Origin: JAHEEL01 sp039715165 | Lineage (GTDB): Bacteria > Actinomycetota > Acidimicrobiia > Spongiisociales > UBA5794 | Assembly: GCA_039715165.1 (NCBI GenBank) | Contig: JBDLHX010000040.1 | Span: forward strand, 1 to 19,381 | Length of the DNA: 19,381 bases | Direction: 5' to 3' | Part shown: piece by piece, positions 7,563 through 14,265 of the stretch | Layout: each line of letters opens with the position of its first letter | Position numbering within the stretch: position 1 is the stretch's first letter | Notes under the pieces: generated by a model | Told to the model about the DNA's origin: nothing | The model's input: the letters and a program-made list of their open reading frames with translations, nothing else | The model's database searches: none | Made by a program: the position numbers and the translations under genes

Positions 7563-10138
7563 GACGTGCTCCTCTTCTCGATCGGCTGGTGGACGCCCAT
7601 CGGTGTTCGCGTTCTCCACGTCCCGTCGACCTCGTGGAGTGCGGCAGCGACAGCCCCGGCCGTTGGCACGAGGCCGATCTCGCCGACTCCCTTCACACCA
7701 TACGGGGATCGCGGCTGCGGCACCTCGACGATGATCGTCTCAACCTCCGGCATGTCCTTTGCCCTCAGGATCCCGAGGCTGCGCAGCGTGTGCTTGATTG
7801 GGCGGGCGAGTTCGTCGGTCGGGAACTCCTCGGTGAGTGCATACCCGAGGCCCATGTGGACTGCTCCCTCGATCTGCCCTTCGACGAGGCGGGGGTTTAC
7901 CGCTCGCCCGACGTCGTGGGCGGCCACGACCTTCTCGATCTGGCCGGTGTCACGATCTGCGACGACGAGTTGGGCGGCGTAGCCGAACGCCGAGTGGATG
8001 GTCGGATTTTCGAGACCTTCCTCGAGTGCGTTCGTCCAGTCGACGCGATACTCGCCGGAATGGTCGACACCGGTAGTGAGCCCTGCGTCTCTGGCGGCGC
8101 GGCAAGCATCGGCGACGGCGCCGCTCGCCATGACGGTGCCCCGCGAACCAGTCGTCTGTCCGGCTCCGAGCTCGCGAGTCGTATCCACGATCACCTTGAT
8201 TCGATCAGGATCGATGGCGAGCTCCTCCGCCGCGACCTGCATCGCCACGTTGTGCACGCCCTGGCCCATCTCGGTCCAGCAGTGGCGGACTTCGACGGTT
8301 CCATCGTCCTCGAGACGCACGACGGCCTTCGAGATCTCGAGGAAGCCGTTGCCGAGACCTGAGTTCTTCAGAGCGATGCCCAGTCCGACCGCCCTGCCGT
8401 CCAGACGTGCTGCTTCGTAGGCGGGCTTCACGGCGTCGAGGCACTCACGGATGCCGCGAGATCCGTCGTCCATGATCTGGCCCGGTCCCCAGACGGCGCC
8501 GGGTTCGATGATGTTGCGGGACCGCATCTCCCATCCGTCGATCCCGACGGCCTCGGCGAGACGATCGACGACGCCCTCCATCGCGAATTGGGCCTGGTTG
8601 GCACCGAATCCGCGGAAGGCGCCGCAGACGGGGTTGTTCGTTCGAACGGCGACGGCTTCGACGTCGATGTTGTCGACGATGTACGGCCCGCTCATGTGGC
8701 CGGCGGCCCGTTCGAGGACCTTCATCCCGACCGACGCGTACGGTCCCGAGTCTCCGATCATGCGCGAGCGGAGTGCCGTGAGGCGCCCGTCGGAATCACA
8801 GCCGGCCCACACTTCGATCTCGATCGGGTGTCGCTTCGCGTGGATGCGGAACGACTGTTCGCGTGTGAGCGTGCACGCGACCGGGCGGCCAAGGAGATGA
8901 GCGGCCAGCGCCGTCTGGCCCTGGTTCGACATGTCCTCCTTGCCCCCGAATGCCCCGCCGTTCGACACGAGTTCGACGGTGACGGCTTGCTCGTCGACGT
9001 CGAGGATCGCTGCGATCTGTGAGCGGTCGTCCCAGACGCCCTGGCTGCCCGAGTAGATGTGGAGGCCACCGCCGCCCGTCGGCACGGCAAGCGTGGATTC
9101 GGGCTCGAGGAACGCATGCTCGACTCGTTGCGTTTGGAAGACCTCGTGGATGGTGTGAGCAGAGGCCGCAAGTGCAGTGTCGACATCGCCGCGGGCATAG
9201 ACGGACCGGGACAGGACGTTGCCGTCGAGGCCCCAGACGGCGTCTTCGTCGGAGGCGAGCGCCGCGTGCGGGTCGGCGAACGGCTCGAGCACGGCGTACT
9301 CGACCTCGACGAGGTCCGCAGCCGCATGTGCTTGCGCCTTCGACTCGGCGACGACGATGGCGAGCACGTCGCCGTAGTACGAGGTGCGTCCGCCCTCGGG
9401 GATGAAGACCGGCCAGTCCTCGTAGATGATGCCGACGTGGATTTTGCCGGGGACGTCGGCGCCGGTGTATACCGCGACGACGCCGTCGGCCGCTTCGGCC
9501 GCCGAGGTGTCGATGCTGACGATGTCGGCCCGAGCGTGGTCGGTGAGGCGAAGGGCGCCGCGCAGGAGGCCGTCCGGCCGTAAGTCGTCGACGTAGCCTC
9601 GGTCACCGAGCGCGAGCTCAATGCCTTCGTACTTGGCGCCGGAGTCTCCGATGCCGACCGGGCTCCGCGGTGCCTGAACGGCGTCCGTAACGAGAAGGTC
9701 GATCGCTTCGAGGATCTTCGTGTAGCCGGTGCATCGGCAGAGGTGGGCGCCGAGCCTTCCCTCGACGGTGCGTCGATCGAGGTCCGCCCCTTTCTGATCC
9801 AGCAGGGACTTCGTCCGCACGAGGATGCCCGGCGTGCAGAAGCCGCACTGCAGCGCACCGGTCGCGGCGAATGCGTTGGCGAGCTTCGTTCGTTGTGTGT
9901 CCTCGAACCCCTCGAGCGTCGTGACGTGCTTCCCCTCGGCCTTATCCATCGAGACGAGACAGCTCTGGATCGCCTTCCCTTCGAGAAGGACCGTGCAGGC
10001 GCCGCACTGGCCGGAGGGGGAGCAGCCGTCCTTGGGTGAGGTGATGCCGAGGCCCTCGCGCAAGGCGGAGAGGAGGTGTGGATGGTCGCGGGGGAGTTCA
10101 ACCGGGAGCCCGTTGACGGTGAACGAGACAGTCTCCAT
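7559..10138 (-). CDS. xdhD: Xanthine dehydrogenase-like molybdenum hydroxylase, fused [2Fe-2S] and Mo-cofactor domains ('Se-dependent' XdhD type)
   Basis: Predicted to hydroxylate a purine or related N-heterocycle at the molybdenum centre and pass electrons to Fe-S clusters. The 859 residues begin with a plant-type ferredoxin domain (C39, C45, C48, C60; the first spacing is C-x5-C rather than C-x4-C). The second [2Fe-2S] domain follows (C98, C101, C134, C136; QCGFCTPG and CRCTGY). The molybdopterin domains show QRVEHAFLEPES (337), GGAFGGKE (394), AFRGFGANQ (507), MGQG (624) and GVKGVGE with candidate catalytic Glu820. No FAD domain lies between the halves and no separate FAD-subunit gene is in the window. 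There is no in-frame TGA, so the 'selenium' in the family name would refer to a labile cofactor, not selenocysteine. The ATG at 10138 follows a perfect AGGAGG. It is the first gene of the leftward operon, under the palindrome-bearing promoter. Confidence 0.94.
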   Translation of the reverse strand: METVSFTVNGLPVELPRDHPHLLSALREGLGITSPKDGCSPSGQCGACTVLLEGKAIQSCLVSMDKAEGKHVTTLEGFEDTQRTKLANAFAATGALQCGFCTPGILVRTKSLLDQKGADLDRRTVEGRLGAHLCRCTGYTKILEAIDLLVTDAVQAPRSPVGIGDSGAKYEGIELALGDRGYVDDLRPDGLLRGALRLTDHARADIVSIDTSAAEAADGVVAVYTGADVPGKIHVGIIYEDWPVFIPEGGRTSYYGDVLAIVVAESKAQAHAAADLVEVEYAVLEPFADPHAALASDEDAVWGLDGNVLSRSVYARGDVDTALAASAHTIHEVFQTQRVEHAFLEPESTLAVPTGGGGLHIYSGSQGVWDDRSQIAAILDVDEQAVTVELVSNGGAFGGKEDMSNQGQTALAAHLLGRPVACTLTREQSFRIHAKRHPIEIEVWAGCDSDGRLTALRSRMIGDSGPYASVGMKVLERAAGHMSGPYIVDNIDVEAVAVRTNNPVCGAFRGFGANQAQFAMEGVVDRLAEAVGIDGWEMRSRNIIEPGAVWGPGQIMDDGSRGIRECLDAVKPAYEAARLDGRAVGLGIALKNSGLGNGFLEISKAVVRLEDDGTVEVRHCWTEMGQGVHNVAMQVAAEELAIDPDRIKVIVDTTRELGAGQTTGSRGTVMASGAVADACRAARDAGLTTGVDHSGEYRVDWTNALEEGLENPTIHSAFGYAAQLVVADRDTGQIEKVVAAHDVGRAVNPRLVEGQIEGAVHMGLGYALTEEFPTDELARPIKHTLRSLGILRAKDMPEVETIIVEVPQPRSPYGVKGVGEIGLVPTAGAVAAALHEVDGTWRTRTPMGVHQPIEKRSTS

Positions 10139-10167
10139 GGTCGAACCTCCTCGGTGTCGCTAACCGT

Positions 10168-10197
10168 ATCATCCTCGCTGTCTTGACATTTTGTCAA
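10168..10197 (-). promoter_or_regulatory. Candidate promoter of the xdhD-ssnA-ygfK operon
   Basis: On the minus strand a perfect -35 TTGACA (10197-10192) is followed by an 18-base spacer and GATGAT (10173-10168), which matches TATAAT at four of six positions. The -35 is one arm of the 15-bp palindrome, so a protein bound to the palindrome would block it. This predicts repression unless ligand is present. Confidence 0.55.
10183..10197. promoter_or_regulatory. Palindromic operator candidate, copy 1 (TTGACA-TTT-TGTCAA)
   Basis: A perfect 6-bp inverted repeat with a 3-bp centre lies between xdhD (44 bp away, leftward) and the DUF77/HTH pair (57 bp away, rightward). The copy at 10890-10904 matches it at 14 of 15 bases. 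Recurrence ahead of two functionally linked operons beside a small HTH gene supports a dedicated operator. Confidence 0.7.
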
Positions 10198-10254
10198 TTC
10201 GTTCGGCTTCGTGACCCATTGCTACGCTCCGTCCGAGGCGAGAAGGGAGAGCCC

Positions 10255-10500
10255 TTGGAGGCGTATCGAGCCGAGTTCATGATCGAGCCGTTCACCGAAG
10301 GATCGCCGGGCCCTCCCGTGCTGGCCGGAATCGACGCGGTCCGGGAGCAAGGGTTCGATCCCGAGGTTGGGGCATTTGGAACCACGATCGTGGGTGAGCC
10401 GGGACGTGTCGCCGAGGCGCTGCGCAGCATGGTCGACGCTGCGATGGATGCCGGCGCCACGCGGGTGACGGTTCAGATCGATCGGCCCTCTGAATCGTGA
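10255..10500 (+). CDS. Thiamine-binding-fold protein (MTH1187/YkoF-like, DUF77 family)
   Basis: A small soluble protein of 81 residues that fits the MTH1187/DUF77 pattern. It has an opening beta-strand (AYRAEFMIEPF), GSPGPPVLAGIDAVREQGFDP, the loop VGAFGTTIVG, a helix AEALRSMVDAAMDAGATR and a closing strand VTVQIDRP. Family members bind thiamine or its pyrimidine moiety. The TTG at 10255 was chosen because GGGAG lies 5 nt upstream and it keeps the first beta-strand; an ATG at 10279 would cut that strand. The longer frame from 10183 starts inside the palindrome and is rejected. It shares GTGA with the regulator downstream and sits between the two operators. A ligand-sensing role in purine or pyrimidine-type metabolism is inference; thiamine binding is the family default. 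Confidence 0.8.
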   Translation: MEAYRAEFMIEPFTEGSPGPPVLAGIDAVREQGFDPEVGAFGTTIVGEPGRVAEALRSMVDAAMDAGATRVTVQIDRPSES

Positions 10501-10859
10501 CGGTCGACGCAGAGCGGGTGATCGCTGCCCTTCGGCCGGCACTTGAAGCCAACGGGAGCGCGGTGATTGCACCCCAAGAAGCCGAGCGGCTCGATGTACC
10601 GATCGAGTGGGACGGCGAGATCGTGGCCTACGCCCGTATCGGTTCTGTCGCCGATGCCCTCGGAAACCTCGTGCACCGGATCGAGAAGGAGCTCGGGGCA
10701 CCGCTGCCCGACCTTGATCGAACCGGGAAGCAGGTCGCAGTTCGGCTCCTCGATGAGCGCGGTGCATTCCTGCTCCGACGCTCGATTGAGGACATCGCCG
10801 AGGTCATGGGCGTGAGCCGAATCACGATCTACAACTACCTCAACGCGATTCGCTCCTGA
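10497..10859 (+). CDS. Small HTH transcriptional regulator (HTH_22/DauR-like C-terminal domain)
   Basis: A 120-residue DNA-binding protein. Residues 71-120 (starting DLDRTGKQVAVRLLDERGAF, ending in a helix-turn-helix, SIEDIAEVMGVSRITIYNYL, 96-115) match the C-terminal HTH of YheO/DauR-type regulators. Those usually carry a PAS-like N-terminal domain; here the N-terminal ~70 residues are short, with a PIEWDGEIVAYARIG beta-hairpin and a helix. The GTG start at 10497 overlaps the stop of the DUF77 gene (GTGA) with no good ribosome-binding site of its own, so translation is probably coupled. It lies between the two copies of the palindrome and is the natural candidate to bind them. Whether it represses or activates cannot be read, although the operator/-35 overlap at xdhD favours repression. 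Confidence 0.85.
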   Translation: MTVDAERVIAALRPALEANGSAVIAPQEAERLDVPIEWDGEIVAYARIGSVADALGNLVHRIEKELGAPLPDLDRTGKQVAVRLLDERGAFLLRRSIEDIAEVMGVSRITIYNYLNAIRS

Positions 10860-10889
10860 TCGCCTGGCCGACCACGGGAGTGTTCTGAT

Positions 10890-10904
10890 TTGACATTTCG
10901 TCAA
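10890..10904. promoter_or_regulatory. Palindromic operator candidate, copy 2 (TTGAC-ATTTC-GTCAA)
   Basis: This copy lies 65 bp before nupB and 30 bp after the regulator gene. It differs from copy 1 at one base (C for T at the tenth position), leaving 5-bp arms. Its left arm TTGACA could be a -35 for nupB, but no good -10 is visible 17-18 bp downstream (GAACCT at best), so the transporter promoter is not resolved. Confidence 0.65.
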
Positions 10905-10969
10905 GAAGGAGTGAACCTCCGGCGCGACAGTCCGGATCCAATGCACGGTGAACATTTGGTAAACGTGAG

Positions 10970-12172
10970 ATGACCATCAACCTCAGTCATCAGCAGCGTC
11001 GCATCCTCGCGTACAGCATCCCCGTCCTCGCCGTTCTTGCTGCTCTCGTCTTCGGGGCGATCATGCTGGTCCTCCTCGGCGCCGATCCGGTTGAGGGCTA
11101 TGTCGAGATGTTCGTCGGGGCCTTCGGCTCCGGCAACGCGTTGGTCTCGACGATCCTGAAGGCCACACCGCTGCTGTTCGTCGGCGTCGGCATCGTCATC
11201 GCCTTCCGAGCGAGCGTTATCAACATCGGTGCCGAAGGGCAAATGGTGCTCGGAGGCCTCTTCTCCACGATCGCTGCGCTCTCCCTCCCCGAGATGCCCT
11301 CGATCATCATGATTCCGATCGTGCTCGGTGCTGGGATCCTCGGCGGCGCGCTGTGGGGTTGGATCCCGGGTGCGTTGAAGGCGTACTACCGCGTCAACGA
11401 GATTCTCAGCACGATCATGCTCAACATCGTTGCCGTGCAGCTCATGAACTACCTGCTGCGCGGACCGCTCATCGATCCGGCCGAGATCGAGCGCGGAACG
11501 AGGATCCCCCAGACTGCACGCCTCTCCGAGTCGGCGGACCTGCCGCTGCTCTTCGGCAGCGATCGCCTGCACATCGGCCCAGTCATTGCCGTACTCGCCG
11601 CCATCGCCGCTTACTACATGCTGTGGCGCACACCGCTCGGGTACCGTCTGCGAGCCGTCGGCCTCAGCGAGCATGCGGCTCGCTACGCCGGGATCCCCGT
11701 GAAGCGCACCATCGCTCTCGCTCTCACGCTGTCGGGCGCTCTTGCCGGACTCGCCGGAGCGGTGCTGGTCTTCGGCAGTGAGAGCCACCGCATGGTGACG
11801 GACGGCTCCACAATGGGGTTCACCGGTGCCGCCGGATTCAACGGCATCGTCGCTGCGTTGTTCGGCGGTCTCCATCCACTCTGGACGATTCCGGCTTCAT
11901 TCCTGTTCGGGGGCCTGATCGTCGGCGGTCAGGCGCTGCAGCGGGCCGTGCAGGTGCCGTCGGCGCTGATCGTTGCGCTCAACGGCCTCGTCGTTGTGTT
12001 CGTGGTGGCCGCCGATCGCTACCGCACCATGCTGCTGGCCTCCGATGGCCGGGATGAGCAGATCATGGACGAAGGCAGCATGCCGGGCGGCGATGACGCC
12101 AGCGCGCTCGGATCCGTCTATGACCCCGCCCCCGCAGGCACGACGTCGTTCGATCCTGAGGACGCGCCGTGA
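10970..12172 (+). CDS. nupB: BMP/Nup-type ABC transporter permease 1 (NupB/YufP-like)
   Basis: A membrane permease of the ABC importer class that takes up purine nucleosides and related compounds. The 400-residue product has an N-terminal anchor (SIPVLAVLAALVFGAIMLVL) and several further hydrophobic segments. The family signature FRASVINIGAEGQMVLGG lies near residues 80-97 and the EAA-like cytoplasmic loop GYRLRAVGLSEHAARYAGI near 224-242. Its last ~35 residues form an acidic, proline/glycine-rich cytoplasmic tail (from about DEQIMDEG) that adds nothing recognisable. The ATG at 10970 is forced: an in-frame TGA at 10949-10951 blocks extension, and the ribosome-binding site is weak. It is the first gene of the transporter operon; its stop overlaps nupC by GTGA. 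Confidence 0.92.
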   Translation: MTINLSHQQRRILAYSIPVLAVLAALVFGAIMLVLLGADPVEGYVEMFVGAFGSGNALVSTILKATPLLFVGVGIVIAFRASVINIGAEGQMVLGGLFSTIAALSLPEMPSIIMIPIVLGAGILGGALWGWIPGALKAYYRVNEILSTIMLNIVAVQLMNYLLRGPLIDPAEIERGTRIPQTARLSESADLPLLFGSDRLHIGPVIAVLAAIAAYYMLWRTPLGYRLRAVGLSEHAARYAGIPVKRTIALALTLSGALAGLAGAVLVFGSESHRMVTDGSTMGFTGAAGFNGIVAALFGGLHPLWTIPASFLFGGLIVGGQALQRAVQVPSALIVALNGLVVVFVVAADRYRTMLLASDGRDEQIMDEGSMPGGDDASALGSVYDPAPAGTTSFDPEDAP

Positions 12173-13101
12173 GCGAAGTCTTCACCGCCGCTGTGCTCGT
12201 TGCCGTTGTGGCCTCCACGATCCGGCTCGCCGTGCCGTTGCTCCTTGCCTCCCTGGGAGAGACGTTCGGTCAGCGGAGCGGCGTGCTCAACCTCGGCGTC
12301 GACGGGATCATGCTGCTCGGTGCATTCACCGGCTACTACACCGTGTGGAAGACCGGCAACGTCTGGCTGGGACTCCTCGCTGCCGCGATTGTCGGGCTCA
12401 TCCTCGGCCTCGCTTCTGCGGTGATCGCCGTCACGCTGAAGGCCGAGCAGGGCATCAGCGGCATCGGCATTTACTTGTTCGGACTCGGAATGAGCGATCT
12501 CCTGTTTCAGAAGCTCGTCGGCACGCCCATCCCGATCGACACGTTCCCGCCCGTTCACATCCCGCTTCTTGCCGACATTCCCTACATCGGGGAGATGTTC
12601 TTCCAGCACAACCTCGCCATCTACCTGGCTTTCGCGTCCATTCCGGTTGCCACCTTCGTCATCAACCGAACCACGTTCGGAATGAAGATCCGGGCCGTAG
12701 GGGAGTACCCCGAGGCTGCCGACACACTGGGCGTCAGTGTCGCCGGCGTCCGCTATGCGACCCAGATCATCGGCGGGACGTTGGCAGGGATCGCCGGCGG
12801 AGTACTCGCCATCTCACTCGGCATCTTCCAGCAGAACCTGACGAACGCCGCCGGGTTCATCGCCATCGCACTTGTCTACTTCGGTGCCTGGCGGCCGATC
12901 GGCATCATGCTCGGAGCGCTGCTCTTCGGTTTCGTCAATGCACTGGTGCTGGAACTCAAGACCCAGCAGGTCATCCCGCGTGATCTCTCGGATCTTGCGG
13001 CGATGGCGCCGGCCATCATCACAATCTTGGCATTGGTCTTTGTGGCGAGGCGCTTCCGGGCGCCCTCCGCGTTGACCAAGCCGTTCACGAGAGGGAAATA
13101 G
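12169..13101 (+). CDS. nupC: BMP/Nup-type ABC transporter permease 2 (NupC/YufQ-like)
   Basis: The second membrane permease of the same importer. The 310 residues are strongly hydrophobic, with the family's opening pattern (TIRLAVPLLLASLGETFGQRSGVLNLGVDGIMLLGAF, residues about 17-53) and the cytoplasmic coupling loop FGMKIRAVGEYPEAADTLGV near 181. The usual ending AALIFG-like helix appears as GIMLGALLFGFVNAL. The GTG at 12169 overlaps the nupB stop (GTGA), so the two permeases are probably made in equal amounts by coupled translation. It is followed by a 35-bp spacer with a small hairpin and then the lipoprotein gene. Confidence 0.92.
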   Translation: MSEVFTAAVLVAVVASTIRLAVPLLLASLGETFGQRSGVLNLGVDGIMLLGAFTGYYTVWKTGNVWLGLLAAAIVGLILGLASAVIAVTLKAEQGISGIGIYLFGLGMSDLLFQKLVGTPIPIDTFPPVHIPLLADIPYIGEMFFQHNLAIYLAFASIPVATFVINRTTFGMKIRAVGEYPEAADTLGVSVAGVRYATQIIGGTLAGIAGGVLAISLGIFQQNLTNAAGFIAIALVYFGAWRPIGIMLGALLFGFVNALVLELKTQQVIPRDLSDLAAMAPAIITILALVFVARRFRAPSALTKPFTRGK

Positions 13102-13102
13102 G

Positions 13103-13116
13103 GGACCTGAAGGTCC
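13103..13116 (+). other. Intercistronic hairpin before the bmp lipoprotein gene
   Basis: GGACC (13103-13107) and GGTCC (13112-13116) form a 5-bp stem with a TGAA loop just after the nupC stop and before the ribosome-binding site of the lipoprotein gene. It could mark an RNA processing or protection point. It has no T-tract and would not be expected to terminate. Confidence 0.4.
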
Positions 13117-13136
13117 GGCAACAAGAGGAGAAGAAA

Positions 13137-14207
13137 GTGAAGAAGCTGAGAATCTTTGTTCTGGTGCTCGCCCTGGCGCTTGTCGCTGCGGCATGCGGCG
13201 GCGACGATGCCGAAACAACGACGACCGCTGACGAGAGCGCCGCAGAGACAACGACGACCGAGGCCGGCGAAGAGACCACGACGACCGAGGGCAGCGAGGA
13301 GACTACGACGACGGCTCCTCCGAGCGACGAGCCTTTCCGGGTCGCCATCGTCGCTCCGTCGCCATCGAACGATCTCGCGTTCACGCAGTCGATCGTTGAT
13401 GCGGCCAACATGCTGCTCGACAGCGGCCTTGTGACAGAGGTTGCCGTTACCGACGGGACATTCGTCGTCGAAGACGCCGCTGTGGCGATTCGTGGCTACG
13501 CCGATGACGGCTACGACCTGGTGATCGCTCACGGCTCGCAATACGGCGGTTCGCTGCAAGAGATCGCCCCGGACTTTCCGGAGACGGCGTTCGCTTGGGG
13601 CACGGCAGCCGACACATTCGGCCTGGCAAATGTCTACGCCTACGAGGCGGCGTCCGATCAGGGTGGCCACGTCATGGGGATCATGGCAGCCGCCCTGTCT
13701 CAGAGTGGCAACGTCGGGATCGTCGGTCCGATCGAGGTCGGCGACGCCAAGCTCTACGTAGACGGCTTCAAGGACGGGGTTCTCACGCAGAACTCGGCAG
13801 CAGAGGTACCCGTCGTCTACACGGGCTCCTTCGGCGATGTGGCGCTGGCAGCCGAGACCGCGCAGTCACTCATCGGCAACGGCGCCGACGTTCTGTCCGG
13901 CACGGCACAGATGGTCGTCGGGGCGGTCGGCGTAGCGAAGACGGAGGGCGTTCTGTGGTTCGGAACGCAGGCCAACCAGACGAGCCTCGCCCCCGAGATC
14001 GTGGTGGCGTCCCAGGTGTACCACTGGGAGCACATCCTCGAAGAGATCGTCAACAACGCAAAGGGCGGCACGCTCGGCGGCCAGATCTTCTCGATCACCT
14101 TCGCCAACGACGGCCTCGTCATCGAGTACAACGAGGACTTCGACCTGCCGGACGACGTGAAGCAGCTCGGCGAGGACGCCATCCAGGCGTTCAAGGACGC
14201 GGGTTAG
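13137..14207 (+). CDS. bmpA: BMP family substrate-binding lipoprotein (PnrA/BmpA-like)
   Basis: The extracytoplasmic receptor of the importer; characterised relatives such as PnrA bind purine nucleosides. The 356 residues start with a lipoprotein signal (KKLR, hydrophobic core, VAAAC with lipid-attachment Cys20). A low-complexity linker with four ETTTT units follows (about 26-60), likely a spacer from membrane or wall. The BMP periplasmic-binding domain begins at FRVAIVAPSPSNDLAFTQSI and includes YDLVIAHGSQYGG, HVMGIMAAALSQSGNVGIVG and GTLGGQIFSITFANDG. The GTG at 13137 has AGGAG 5-9 nt upstream and gives a correct signal peptide. Hairpins flank the gene on both sides. Its third position, between permeases and ATPase, differs from the usual bmp-nupA-nupB-nupC order. 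Substrate is inferred from family and neighbours only. Confidence 0.93.
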   Translation: MKKLRIFVLVLALALVAAACGGDDAETTTTADESAAETTTTEAGEETTTTEGSEETTTTAPPSDEPFRVAIVAPSPSNDLAFTQSIVDAANMLLDSGLVTEVAVTDGTFVVEDAAVAIRGYADDGYDLVIAHGSQYGGSLQEIAPDFPETAFAWGTAADTFGLANVYAYEAASDQGGHVMGIMAAALSQSGNVGIVGPIEVGDAKLYVDGFKDGVLTQNSAAEVPVVYTGSFGDVALAAETAQSLIGNGADVLSGTAQMVVGAVGVAKTEGVLWFGTQANQTSLAPEIVVASQVYHWEHILEEIVNNAKGGTLGGQIFSITFANDGLVIEYNEDFDLPDDVKQLGEDAIQAFKDAG

Positions 14208-14221
14208 AGGAAACGGTGTCA

Positions 14222-14241
14222 GGGGGACCTTCGGGTCCCCC
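14222..14241 (+). other. Strong intercistronic UUCG tetraloop hairpin after bmp
   Basis: GGGGGACC (14222-14229), loop TTCG, GGTCCCCC (14234-14241) form a perfect 8-bp stem with an exceptionally stable tetraloop, 14 bp past the lipoprotein stop and 24 bp before nupA. With no T-tract it probably protects the 3' end of the upstream message or partly attenuates read-through, giving more binding protein than ATPase. Confidence 0.65.
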
Positions 14242-14265
14242 AGGCCCGCCGAACGGGAGAGAAGT

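Noticed and set aside
7563..7619. Upstream extension of SsnA to 7619
   Set aside because: The extra residues lie inside the end of xdhD and do not resemble the missing beta-domain; the coupled GTG has a better ribosome-binding site.
7559..10138. Selenocysteine codon in xdhD
   Set aside because: No in-frame TGA occurs; family 'selenium dependence' refers to a labile cofactor and cannot be judged from sequence.
8758..10197. Minus-strand open frame of 479 codons overlapping xdhD in another frame
   Set aside because: Extremely Ser/Arg/Thr-rich translation without any family pattern, while xdhD shows all expected motifs.
10183..10254. Upstream extension of the DUF77 protein to a TTG at 10183
   Set aside because: That start lies inside the palindrome with no ribosome-binding site, and the extra 24 residues precede the family's first beta-strand.
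10860..10969. Purine or thiamine riboswitch ahead of nupB
   Set aside because: No conserved aptamer core or terminator/anti-terminator pair is visible; the palindrome explains the region better.
13211..13315. Tandem DNA repeat in the bmp gene as a mobile or phase-variable repeat
   Set aside because: The ETTTT units vary at the base level and are a common lipoprotein linker; unit spacing is irregular.
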